Assembly: GCF_902167145.1 (NCBI RefSeq)
Contig: NW_023366925.1
Coordinates: forward strand, 1 to 64,000
Reading direction: 5' to 3'
DNA length: 64,000 bases
From: Zea mays
Lineage: Eukaryota > Streptophyta > Magnoliopsida > Poales > Poaceae
The notes beneath the pieces are model-generated. The model did not search any database. It saw only the letters and a program-made list of their open reading frames with translations, and was not told the DNA's origin. Position numbers and translations under genes: made by a program. Below are positions 47,601 through 58,372 of the stretch, one piece after another (positions within the stretch are counted from its first letter, which is position 1; every line of letters starts with the position of its first letter).

Positions 47601-50291
47601 ATGTCGGGAGATCACGCCAAGAAGGAGATGGAGACCGGCGAAAAGCCCACTACAAGCCACGGGAGCACTTCATCGGAAGAGTCCCGCACCAAAAGGAGGG
47701 AGAAGAAGAAGAGCTCCTCCAACAAAGGGAAGGAGAAGAAATCTTCTTCTCACCACAAAGAGAAGAAGGAAAAATCTTCTTCCCACAAGCCGCATCGAAG
47801 CGGGGACAAGCAAAAGAGGATGAGGAAAGTGGTCTACTACGAGACCGACACTTCATCAACATCAACCTCCGACTCCGATGCGCCCTCCGTAACTTCTAAA
47901 CGCCAAGAGCGTAAGAAGTTTAGTAAGATCCCCCTACACTATTCTCGCATTTCTAAACATGCACCTCTACTTTCCGTCCCATTAGGCAAACCACCAACTT
48001 TTGATGGTGAAGATTATGCTAGGTGGAGTGATTTAATGAGATTTCATCTAACCTCACTCCACAAAAGTATATGGGATGTTGTTGAGTTTGGTGCATAGGT
48101 ACCGTCAGTAGGGGATAAAGACTATGACGAGGATGAGGTGGCCCAAATCGAGCACTTCAACTCTCAAGCGACAACAATACTCCTCGCCTCTTTGCGTAGA
48201 GAGGAGTATAACAAAGTTCAAGGGTTGAAGAGCGCCAAGGAGGTTTGGGATGTGCTCAAAACCGCGCACGAGGGAGACGAGCTCACCAAGATCACCAAGC
48301 GGGAAACGATCGAGGGGGAGCTCGGTCGGTTCTGGCTTCGCAAAGGGGAGGAGCCACAACATATGTACAACCGGCTCAAGACCTTGGTGAACCAAGTGCG
48401 CAACCTCGGGAGCGTAAAGTGGGATGACCACGAGGTGGTTAAGGTTATTCTAAGATCTCTTATTTTCCTTAACCCTGCTCAAGTTCAATTAATTCATGGT
48501 AATCGTAGATATACTAAAATGACCCCCGAGGAAGTTATCGGGCATTTTGTAAGTTTTTAGTGCATGGTCGAAGGCTCAAGGAAGATCAACGAGCTTGATG
48601 ATCCATCTACATCCGAAGCTCAACCCGTCGCATTCAAAGCGACGGAAGAAAAGAAGGAGGAGTCTACACCAAATCGACAACCAATAGACGCCTCCAAGCT
48701 TGACAATGAAGAAATGGCGCTAGTCATCAAGAGCTTCCGCCAAATCCTCAAACAGAGGAGGGGGAAAGACTACAAGTCCCGCTCCAAGAAGGTTTGCTAC
48801 AAATGTGGTAAGCCTAGTCATTTTATTGCTAAATGTCCTATATCAAGTGACAGTGACCGAGGCAACGACAAGAAAGGGAGAAGAAAGGAGAAGAAGAGGT
48901 ACTACAAGAAGAAGGGCGGAGATGCCCATGTTTGTCGGGAGTGGGATTCCGACGAAAGCTCAAGCGACTCCTCCGACGACGAGGACGCCACCAACATCGC
49001 CGTCACCAAGGGACTTCTCTTCCCAAACGTCGGCCACAAGTGCCTCATGGCAAAGGACGGCAAAAAGAAGGTAAAATCCAAATCATCCACTAAATATGAG
49101 TCTTCTAGTGATAATAATGCTAGTGATGAGGAGGATAACTTGCGCTCTCTTTTTGCCAACCTCAACATGCAACAAAAAGAAAAACTTAATGAATTTATTA
49201 GTGCCATTCATGAAAAGGATGATCTCTTGTACACCCAAGAGGACTTCCTTATTAAAGAAAATAAGAAGCATGTTAAGGTTAAAAATGCTTATGCTCTAGA
49301 AGTAGAAAAATGTGAAAAATTATCTAGTGAGCTAAGCACTTGCCGTGAGATGATTGACAACCTTAGGAATGAAAATGCTAGTTTAAATAAGGTTGATTCA
49401 CATGTTTGCAATGTTTCAATTCCCAATCCTAGAGATAATAATGATGATTTGCTTGCTAGGATTGATGAATTAAACATTTCCCTTGCTAGCCTTAGAGATG
49501 AAAATAAAAAATTGCTTGCTAAGGCTAAAGATTTTGATGTTTGCAAAATTACAATTTCCGATCTTAGAGATAAGAATGATATACTTCATGCTAAGATTGT
49601 TGAACTTAATTCTTGCAAACCCTCTACATCTACCATTGAGCATGTCACTATTTGCACTAGATGTAGAGATATTGATGTAGATGCTATTCATGATCACATG
49701 ATTTTAATTAAACAACAAAATGATCATATAGCTAAATTAGATGCTAAAATTGCCGAGCACAACCTAGAAAATGAGAAATTTAAATTTGCTCGTAGCATGC
49801 TTTATAATGGGAGACGCCCTGGCATCAAGGATGGCATTGGCTTCCAAAGGGGAGACAATGTCAAACTTAATGCCCCTCCTAAAAGATTGTCCAATTTTGT
49901 TAAGGGCAAGGCTCCCATGCCTCAGGATAACGAGGGTTACATTTTATACCCTGCCGGTTATCCCGAGGACAAAATTAGAAAAATTCATTCTAGGAAGTCT
50001 CACTCTGGTTCTAACCATGCTTTTATGTATAAGAGTGAGACATCTAGCTCTAGGAAACCAACCCGTGCTAGGTTGTCTAGAAAGAAAACTCCTAGTGCAT
50101 CAAATGATCAAAACATTTCCTTTAAAACTTTTGATGCATCTTATGTTTTAACTGACAAATCCGGCAAGGTAGTTGCCAAATATGTTGGGGGCAAGCACAA
50201 GGGGTCAAAGACTTGTGTTTGGGTACCCAAAGTTCTTGTGTCTAATGCCAAAGGACCCAAAACCATTTGGGTACCTAAAGTCAAGAACTAA
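47601..50291 (+). pseudogene. gag: Gag polyprotein, internal C (two nonsense codons)
   Basis: Same reading frame and length as the open copy A. It is interrupted by TAG at 48096-48098 (a Gln codon in A and B, also TAG in D) and by a private TAG at 48558-48560 (Glu in the other copies). The zinc knuckle is altered to CYKCGKPSHFIAKC: the Cys/His ligands remain but a Gly is replaced by Ser. The coiled-coil tail is full length, without the B deletion. It shares FWLRKGEEP, NPAQVQL and NEFISAIH with copy D, against FRLRKG and NELISAIH in A and B. Only a truncated ~165-residue basic N-terminal product could be translated. Confidence 0.9.
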
Positions 50292-50304
50292 ACTTGTTTT
50301 GTAG

Positions 50305-53300
50305 GTTTATGCATCCGGGGGCTCAAGTTGGATACTCGACAGCGGGTGCACGAACCACATGACAGGGGAGAAGAAAATGTTCTCCTCCTATGAGAAAAAC
50401 CAAGATCCCCAACGAGCTATCACATTCGGGGATGGAAATCAAGGTTTGGTCAAATGTTTGGGTAAAATTGCTATATCTCCGGACCATTCCATTTCCAATG
50501 TTTTTCTTGTTGATTCCTTAGATTACAACTTGCTTTCTGTTTCCCAATTATGTCAAATGGGCTACAACTGTCTATTCACTGATATAGGTGTCACTGTCTT
50601 TAGAAGAAGTGATGATTCAATAGCATTTAAAGGAGTGTTAGAAGGGTCAGCTATACTTGGTAGATTTTGATAGAGCTGAACTCGACACTTGCTTAATTGC
50701 TAAGACTAACATGGGTTGGCTCTGGCACCGCCGACTAGCTCATGTTGGGATGAAGAATCTTCATAAGCTTCTAAAGGGAGAACACATTTTAGGACTAACA
50801 AATGTTCATTTTGAGAAAGATAGGATTTGTAGCGCATGCCAAGCAGGAAAGCAAGTTGGCTCTCATCATCCGCATAAGAACATAATGACGACCGACAGGC
50901 CACTGGAGCTCCTGCACATGGATCTATTCGGCCCAATAGCCTACATAAGCATCGGCGGGAGTAAGTACTGTCTAGTTATTGTGGATGATTATTCTCGCTT
51001 CACTTGGGTATTCTTTTTACAGGAAAAATCTCAAACCCAAGAAACCTTAAAGGGATTCTTGAGACGGGCTCAAAATGAGTTCGGCTTAAGGATCAAGAAA
51101 ATTAGAAGCGACAACGGGACGGAGTTCAAGAACTCTCAAATCGAAGGCTTCCTTGAGGAGGAGGGAATCAAGCATGAGTTCTCTTCTCCCTACACACCTC
51201 AACAAAATGGTGTAGTGGAGAGGAAGAATATAACTCTATTGGACATGGCAAGGACCATGCTTGATGAGTACAAGACTTCAGATCGGTTTTGGGCCGAAGC
51301 GGTCAACACCGCTTGCTACGCCATCAACCGGTTATATCTTCACCGAATCCTCAAGAAGACATCGTATGAACTCCTAACCGGTAAAAAGCCCAACATTTCA
51401 TATTTTAGAGTCTTTGGTAGCAAATGCTTTATTCTAGTTAAAAGAGGTAGAAAATCTAAATTTGCTCCTAAGACTGTAGAAGGCTTTTTACTTGGTTATG
51501 ACTCAAACACAAGGGCATATAGGGTCTTTAACAAGTCCACCGGACTAGTTGAAGTCTCATGTGACGTTGTGTTTAATGAAACTAACGGCTCTTAAGTAGA
51601 GCATGTTGATCTTGATGAGATAGGTGATGACGAGGCTCCGTGCATCTCGTTAAGGAACATGTCCATCGGGGATGTGTGTCCTAAGGAATCCAAACAGCCT
51701 CCAAACACACAAGATCAACCATCCTCCTCCACGCAAGCATCTCCACCAACTCAAAATGAGGATGAAGCTCAAGTTGATGAAGTAGAAGATCAAGCAAATG
51801 AGCCACCTCAAGATGATGGCAATGATCAAGGGGGAGATGCAAATGAGGAAGACAAGGAGGATGAAGAGCAAAGGCCGCCACACCCAAGAGTCCACCAAGC
51901 AATCCAACGAGATCACCCCGTCGACACCATCCTCGGCGACATTCATAAGGGGGTAACCACTAGATCTCGTGTTGCACACTTTTGCGAACATTACTCGTTT
52001 GTTTCCTCTATTGAGCCACACAGGGTAGAGGAAGCACTTCAAGATTCGGATTGGGTGGTGGCAATGCAAGAGGAACTCAACAACTTCACTAGGAATGAGG
52101 TATGGCATTTAGTTCCACGTCCTAACCAAAATGTTGTAGGAACCAAATGGGTCTTCCGCAACAAGCAAGATGAGCATGGTGTGGTGACAAGGAACAAAGC
52201 TCGACTTATGGCCGAGGGATACTCCCAAGTCGAAGGTTTGGATTTCGGTGAAACCTATGCACCCGTAGCTAGGCTTGAGTCAATTCGAATATTATTGGCC
52301 TATGCTACTTACCATGGCTTTAAGCTTTATCAAATGGACGTGAAAAGTGCCTTCCTCAATGGACCAATCAAGGAAGAGGTCTATGTTGAGCAACCTCCCG
52401 GCTTTGAAGAGAGTGAGTATCCTAACCATGTCTATAAGCTCTCTAAGGCACTTTATGGGCTCAAGCAAGCCCCAAGAGCATGGTATGAATGCCTTAGAGA
52501 TTTCCTTATTGCAAATGGCTTCAAAGTCGGAAAGGCCGATCCCACACTCTTTACTAAAACTCTTGAAAATGACTTGTGTGTATGCCAAATTTATGTTGAT
52601 GATATTATATTTGGGTCTACTAATGAGTCTACATGTGAAGAGTTTAGTAGGATCATGACACAGAAGTTCGAGATGTCTATGATGGGGGAGTTGAAGTATT
52701 TTCTAGGATTCCAAGTCAAACAACTCCAAGAGGGCACCTTCATCAGCCAAACGAAGTACACTCAAGACATTCTAACCAAGTTTGGGATGAAGGATGCCAA
52801 ACCCATCAAGACACCCATGGGAACTAATGGGCATCTCGACCTCGACACGGGAGGTAAGTCCGTGGATCAAAAGGTATACCGGTCTATGATAGGTTCTTTA
52901 CTCTATTTATGTGCATCTCGACCGGATATTATGCTTTCCGTATGCATGTGTGCAAGATTCCAAGCCGACCCTAAGGAAGCTCACCTTACGGCCGTAAAAC
53001 GAATCTTGAGATATTTGGCTTATACTCCTAAGTTTGGGCTTTGGTATCCTTGGGGATCCACATTTGATTTGATTGGTTATTCGGATGCCGATTGGGCGGG
53101 GTGTAAAATCAATAGGAAGAGCACATCGGGGACTTGCCAGTTCTTGGGAAGATCCTTGGTGTCTTGGGCTTCAAAGAAGCAAAATTCGGTCGCTCTTTCC
53201 ACCGCCGAAGCCGAGTATATTGCCGCAGGCCATTGTTGCGCGCAATTGCTTTGGATGAGGCAAACCCTGCGGGACTACGGTTACAAATTAACCAAAGTTC

Positions 53301-53548
53301 CTTTGCTATGTGATAATGAGAGTGCAATCAAAATGGCCGACAATCCCGTCGAGCATAGCCGCACTAAACACATAGCCATTCGGTATCACTTTTTGAGGGA
53401 TCACCAACAAAAGGGAGATATCGAGATTTCTTACATTAATACTAAAGATCAATTAGCCGATATCTTTACCAAGCCTCTTGATGAACAATCTTTTAACAAA
53501 CTTAGGCATGAGCTCAATATTCTTGATTCGCGCAATTTCTTTTGCTAG
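50305..53548 (+). pseudogene. pol: Pol polyprotein, internal C (frameshift plus nonsense)
   Basis: Protease LDSG lies near the front and all copia domains follow. Lesions: the extra-base frameshift about 50640-50647 shared with B and D, and a Gln-to-TAA change at 51593-51595 between integrase and reverse transcriptase. From 51596 to 53548 the frame is open, with [34 protein letters not shown] and the terminal TKPLDE region. Private changes include KNITLL in place of KNRTLL and RLMAEGY in place of RLVAKGY. The integrase core Asp/Asp/Glu motifs remain. Confidence 0.9.
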
Positions 53549-54380
53549 CTTGCACATATAGCTCATTTTATATACCTTTGATCATGTCTCTTTCATATGC
53601 TATGACTAATGTGTTTTCAAGTCTATTTCAAACCAAGTCATAGGTGTATTGAAAGGGAATTGGAGTCTTCGGCGAAGACAAAGGCTTCCACTACGTAACT
53701 CATCCTTCGCCGTCGCTCCAAGCAACTCTCCGTTCAAGGGGGAGAAAACTTGAGCACCAAGCAAAAGGACTTCGTCTTTGGTATAATCTTAACTCATTTA
53801 TTTATGACCAAAGGGGAAGAAAGCACTTCGAGGGCTCTAATGATTCCGTTTTTGGCGATTCATGCCAAAGGGGGAGAAAGTAAGAGCCCAAAGCAAAAGG
53901 ACCGCACCACCACCAATTTCAAAAACTTAACTTAAGTGTTGAATATTTTCAATTGGTATCCTATTGTGTTCAAAAGGGGGAGAAAGTAGTATTTCAAAAT
54001 GATACATCAAAACCCTCTTGAACACTAAGAGGAGAATCTCATTTAGGGGGAGTTTTGTTTAGTCAAAGGAAAAGCATTTGAAACAGGGGGAGAAAATTTC
54101 AAATCTTGAAAATGCTTCTCAAAATCTTATTCATTTGCCTTTGACTATTTGCAAAAGAACTTTGAAAAGATTTACAAAAGATTTTGCAAAAACAAAACAT
54201 GTGGTGCAAGCGTGGTCCAAAATGTTAAAAATGAAGAAACAATCCATGCATATCTTGTAAGCATTTATATTGGCTCAATTCCAAGCAACCTTTGCACTTA
54301 CATTATGCAAACTAGTTCAATTATGCACTTCTACATTTGCTTTGGTTTGTGTTGGCATCAATCACCAAAAAGGGGGAGAT
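53549..54380 (+). other. Internal C: 3' untranslated region with polypurine tracts
   Basis: No gene recognised. Purine tracts lie at about 53736-53748, 53809-53823, 53866-53880, 53972-53987, 54044-54052, 54082-54096 and the terminal tract. TGAAAGGGAATT at 53650-53661 copies the LTR start, and TTTCAATTGGTATC at 53947-53960 copies the LTR-end/primer-site junction. A near-palindrome GTCTTCGGCGAAGAC lies at 53665-53679. Known Sireviruses carry several polypurine tracts here; the LTR-edge copies are my observation. Confidence 0.75.
54367..54379 (+). other. Terminal polypurine tract, internal C
   Basis: AAAAAGGGGGAGA, one base before the middle LTR. Confidence 0.85.
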
Positions 54381-55620
54381 TGAAAGGGAATTAGGCTTAC
54401 ACCTAGTTCCTATATAATTTTGGTGGTTGAATTGCCCAACACAAACAATTGGACTGACTAGTTTTGCTCTAGATTATATGTTCTACAGGTGCCAAAGGTT
54501 CATCTATAACCATACTAAATCGACTGTCCGAAATACCGTAGATTATTCCGGACAGGAGAAGCTTTTTGGAAAAACAGGCCAAGCGCGGACTGTCCGGGCC
54601 CTTGCGGCGGACCGTCCGCGACACAAGGATGTCACTCGGCCAGAACCAATGCAAAAATCGAAGTCTACAGTATGGACTGTCCGGAGGAAAAGCAAAGACC
54701 GTCCGAGCCCTTGCGCGGACCGTCCGGCCTCTGGCGCGGACCGTCCGGTAGGTGAGAAACCGAAAAACCCGAAGGTGACGGGTTCGGAGAAATGAATTAT
54801 AGCGGGTTCGCGGACCGTCCGAGCCAGGATCGCGGACCATCCGCGACTGGGTCTGTCTGACATCTGACAACGCATTAAATGCAATATAGCCGTTGATATA
54901 GCCGTTACTGCTGACCGTTGCATTTTCAGCCGTTGATCTACTAGGGCGGACCGTCCGGACCTGGCACGCGGACCGTCCGCGCTCAGCAGAATGGAGCAAC
55001 GGCTAGGAAGTGGTTGGTGGCTATAAATACAACCCCAACCACCTCCATTCACTTCATCCAAGCATTCCAACCTTCAACATTCAATACAAGAGCTAGCATT
55101 CCATTCCAAGACACATTCAAAGCCTCCATCTCTCCAAGTTTCACAATTGAGAAAAGAGATCATTAGTGATTAGTGACTTGAGAGAGAAAGTGATCCGTGT
55201 GTTATTCGTCGCTCTTGTCGCTTGGCCTTTTTGCAATCGTGCTTTCTTGATTCTTTCATTACGATCAAGCACTCACTTGTAATCGAGGCAAGAGGCACCA
55301 ATTGTGTGGTGGCCCTTGTGGGAACTTTGTGTTCCAAGTGATTGAGAAGAGAAAGCTCACTCGATCCGTGGGATCGTTTGAGAGAGGGAAGGGTTGAAAG
55401 AGACCCGGCCTTTGTGGCCTCCTCAACGGGGAGTAGGTTTGCAAGAACCGAACCTCGGTAAAACAAATCCGTGTGTCACACTCTTCATTTGCTTGCAATT
55501 TGTTTTCCACCCTCTCTCGCGGACTCGTTTCTTTATTACTAACGCTAACCCGGCTTGTAGTTGTGTTTATATTTGTAAATTTCAGTTTCACCCTATTCAC
55601 CCCCCTCTAGGCGACTTTCA
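54381..55620 (+). repeat. LTR, shared middle LTR of right complex
   Basis: 1240 bp. It is 3' LTR of internal C and 5' LTR of internal D, without an adjacent target duplication. Private changes include CTACAGTATGGAC near 54666, GGACCATCCGCG near 54834 and TCCGTGTGTCAC near 55468. Confidence 0.93.
55021..55029 (+). promoter_or_regulatory. LTR TATA box
   Basis: CTATAAATA, 640 bp into the middle LTR; expected promoter of internal D. Confidence 0.75.
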
Positions 55621-55622
55621 AT

Positions 55623-55634
55623 TGGTATCAAAGC
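55623..55634 (+). other. Primer binding site, internal D
   Basis: TGGTATCAAAGC, two bases after the LTR, with the same single departure from the initiator tRNA-Met site as the other three copies. Confidence 0.8.
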
Positions 55635-55668
55635 TCGGTGCTTCATTAGAGCCTAACCGCTCGAAGTG

Positions 55669-58359
55669 ATGTCGGGAGATCACGCCAAGAAGGAGATGGA
55701 GACCGGCGAAAAGCCCACTACAAGCCACGGGAGCACTTCATCGGAAGAGTCCCGCACCAAAAGGAGGGAGAAGAAGAAGAGCTCCTCCAACAAAGGGAAG
55801 GAGAAGAAATCTTCTTCTCACCACAAAGAGAAGAAGGAAAAATCTTCTTCCCACAAGCCGCATCGAAGCGGGGACAAGCAAAAGAGGATGAGGAAAGTGG
55901 TCTACTACGAGACCGACACTTCATCAACATCAACCTCCGACTCCGATGCGCCCTCCGTAACTTCTAAACGCCAAGAGCGTAAGAAGTTTAGTAAGATCCC
56001 CCTACACTATTCTCGCATTTCTAAACATGCACCTCTACTTTCCGTCCCATTAGGCAAACCACCAACTTTTGATGGTGAAGATTATGCTAGGTGGAGTGAT
56101 TTAATGAGATTTCATCTAACCTCACTCCACAAAAGTATATGAGATGTTGTTGAGTTTGGTGCATAGGTACCGTCAGTAGGGGATAAAGACTATGACGAGG
56201 ATGAGGTGGCCCAAATCGAGCACTTCAACTCTCAAGCGACAACAATACTCCTCGCCTCTTTGAGTAGAGAGGAGTATAACAAAGTTCAAGGGTTGAAGAG
56301 CGCCAAGGAGGTTTGGGATGTGCTCAAAACCGCGCACGAGGGAGACGAGCTCACCAAGATCACCAAGCGGGAAACGATCGAGGGGGAGCTCGGTCGGTTC
56401 TGGCTTCGCAAAGGGGAGGAGCCACAACATATGTACAACCGGCTCAAGACCTTGGTGAACCAAGTGCGCAACCTCGGGAGCGTAAAGTGGGATGACCACG
56501 AGGTGGTTAAGGTTATTCTAAGATCTCTTATTTTCCTTAACCCTGCTCAAGTTCAATTAATTCATGGTAATCGTAGATATACTAAAATGACCCCCGAGGA
56601 AGTTATCGGGCATTTTGTAAGTTTTGAGTGCATGGTCGAAGGCTCAAGGAAGATCAACGAGCTTGATGATCCATCTACATCCGAAGCTCAACCCGTCGCA
56701 TTCAAAGCGACGGAAGAAAAGAAGGAGGAGTCTACACCAAATCGACAACCAATAGACGCCTCCAAGCTTGACAATGAAGAAATGGCGCTAGTCATCAAGA
56801 GCTTCCGCCAAATCCTCAAACAGAGGAGGGGGAAAGACTACAAGTCCCGCTCCAAGAAGGTTTGCTACAAATGTGGTAAGCCCGGTCATTTTATTGCTAA
56901 ATGTCCTATATCAAGTGACAGTGACCGAGGCAATGACAAGAAAGGGAGAAGAAAGGAGAAGAAGAGGTACTACAAGAAGAAGGGCGGAGATGCCCATGTT
57001 TGTCGGGAGTGGGATTCCGACGAAAGCTCAAGCGACTCCTCCGACGACGAGGACGCCGCCAACATCGCCGTCACCAAGGGACTTCTCTTCCCAAACGTCG
57101 GCCACAAGTGCCTCATGGCAAAGGACGGCAAAAAGAAGGTAAAATCCAAATCATCCACTAAATATGAGTCTTCTAGTGATGATAATGCTAGTGATGAGGA
57201 GGATAACTTGCGCTCTCTTTTTGCCAACCTCAACATGCAACAAAAAGAAAAACTTAATGAATTTATTAGTGCCATTCATGAAAAGGATGATCTCTTGGAC
57301 ACCCAAGAGTACTTCCTTATTAAAGAAAATAAGAAGCATGTTAAGGTTAAAAATGCTTATGCTCTAGAAGTAGAAAAATGTGAAAAATTATCTAGTGAGC
57401 TAAGCACTTGCCGTGAGATGATTGACAACCTTAGGAATGAAAATGCTAGTTTAAATAAGGTTGATTCACATGTTTGCAATGTTTCAATTCCCAATCCTAG
57501 AGATAATAATGATGATTTGCTTGCTAGGATTGATGAATTAAACATTTCCCTTGCTAGCCTTAGAGATGAAAATAAAAAATTGCTTGCTAAGGCTAAAGAT
57601 TTTGATGTTTGCAAAATTACAATTTCCGATCTTAGAGATAAGAATGATATACTTCATGCTAAGATTGTTGAACTTAATTCTTGCAAACCCTCTACATCTA
57701 CCATTGAGCATGTCACTATTTGCACTAGATGTAGAGATATTGATGTAGATGCTATTCATGATTACATGATTTTAATTAAACAACAAAATGATCATATAGC
57801 TAAATTAGATGCTAAAATTGCCGAGCACAACCTAGAAAATGAGAAATTTAAATTTGCTCGTAGCATGCTTTATAATGGGAGACGCCCTGGCATCAAGGAT
57901 GGCATTGGCTTCCAAAGGGGAGACAATGTCAAACTTAATGCCCCTCCTAAAAGATTGTCCAATTTTGTTAAGGGCAAGGCTCCCATGCCTCAGGATAACG
58001 AGGGTTACATTTTATACCCTGCCGGTTATCCCGAGGACAAAATTAGAAAAATTCATTCTAGGAAGTCTCACTCTGGTTCTAACCATGCTTTTATGTATAA
58101 GAGTGAGACATCTAGCTCTAGGCAACCAACCCGTGCTAGGTTGTCTAGAAAGAAAACTCCTAGTGCATCAAATGATCAAAACATTTCCTTTAAAACTTTT
58201 GATGCATCTTATGTTTTAACTAACAAATCCGGCAAGGTAGTTGCCAAATATGTTGGGGGCAAGCACAAGGGGTCAAAGACTTGTGTTTGGGTACCCAAAG
58301 TTCTTGTGTCTAATGCCAAAGGACCCAAAACCATTTGGGTACCTAAAGTCAAGAACTAA
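55669..58359 (+). pseudogene. gag: Gag polyprotein, internal D (two nonsense codons)
   Basis: Full-length gag frame with a private Trp-to-TGA change (56140-56142), followed by the TAG shared with copy C (56164-56166). Beyond it the frame is open to TAA at 58357-58359, including the intact zinc knuckle CYKCGKPGHFIAKC and the full coiled-coil tail. Arm-specific residues (FWLRKGEEP, NPAQVQL, NEFISAIH) match copy C. Private changes include QEYFLIKE where the others have QEDFLIKE, and IHDYM for IHDHM. Translation from the normal start would give only about 157 residues. Confidence 0.9.
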
Positions 58360-58372
58360 ATGTGTTTTGTAG

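Noticed and set aside
53750..54394. Possible extra (envelope-like) gene between pol and the 3' LTR
   Set aside because: Some Sireviruses carry one, but here the ~830-bp region has only short frames of 60-81 codons broken by purine tracts; no membrane or signal segment was seen.
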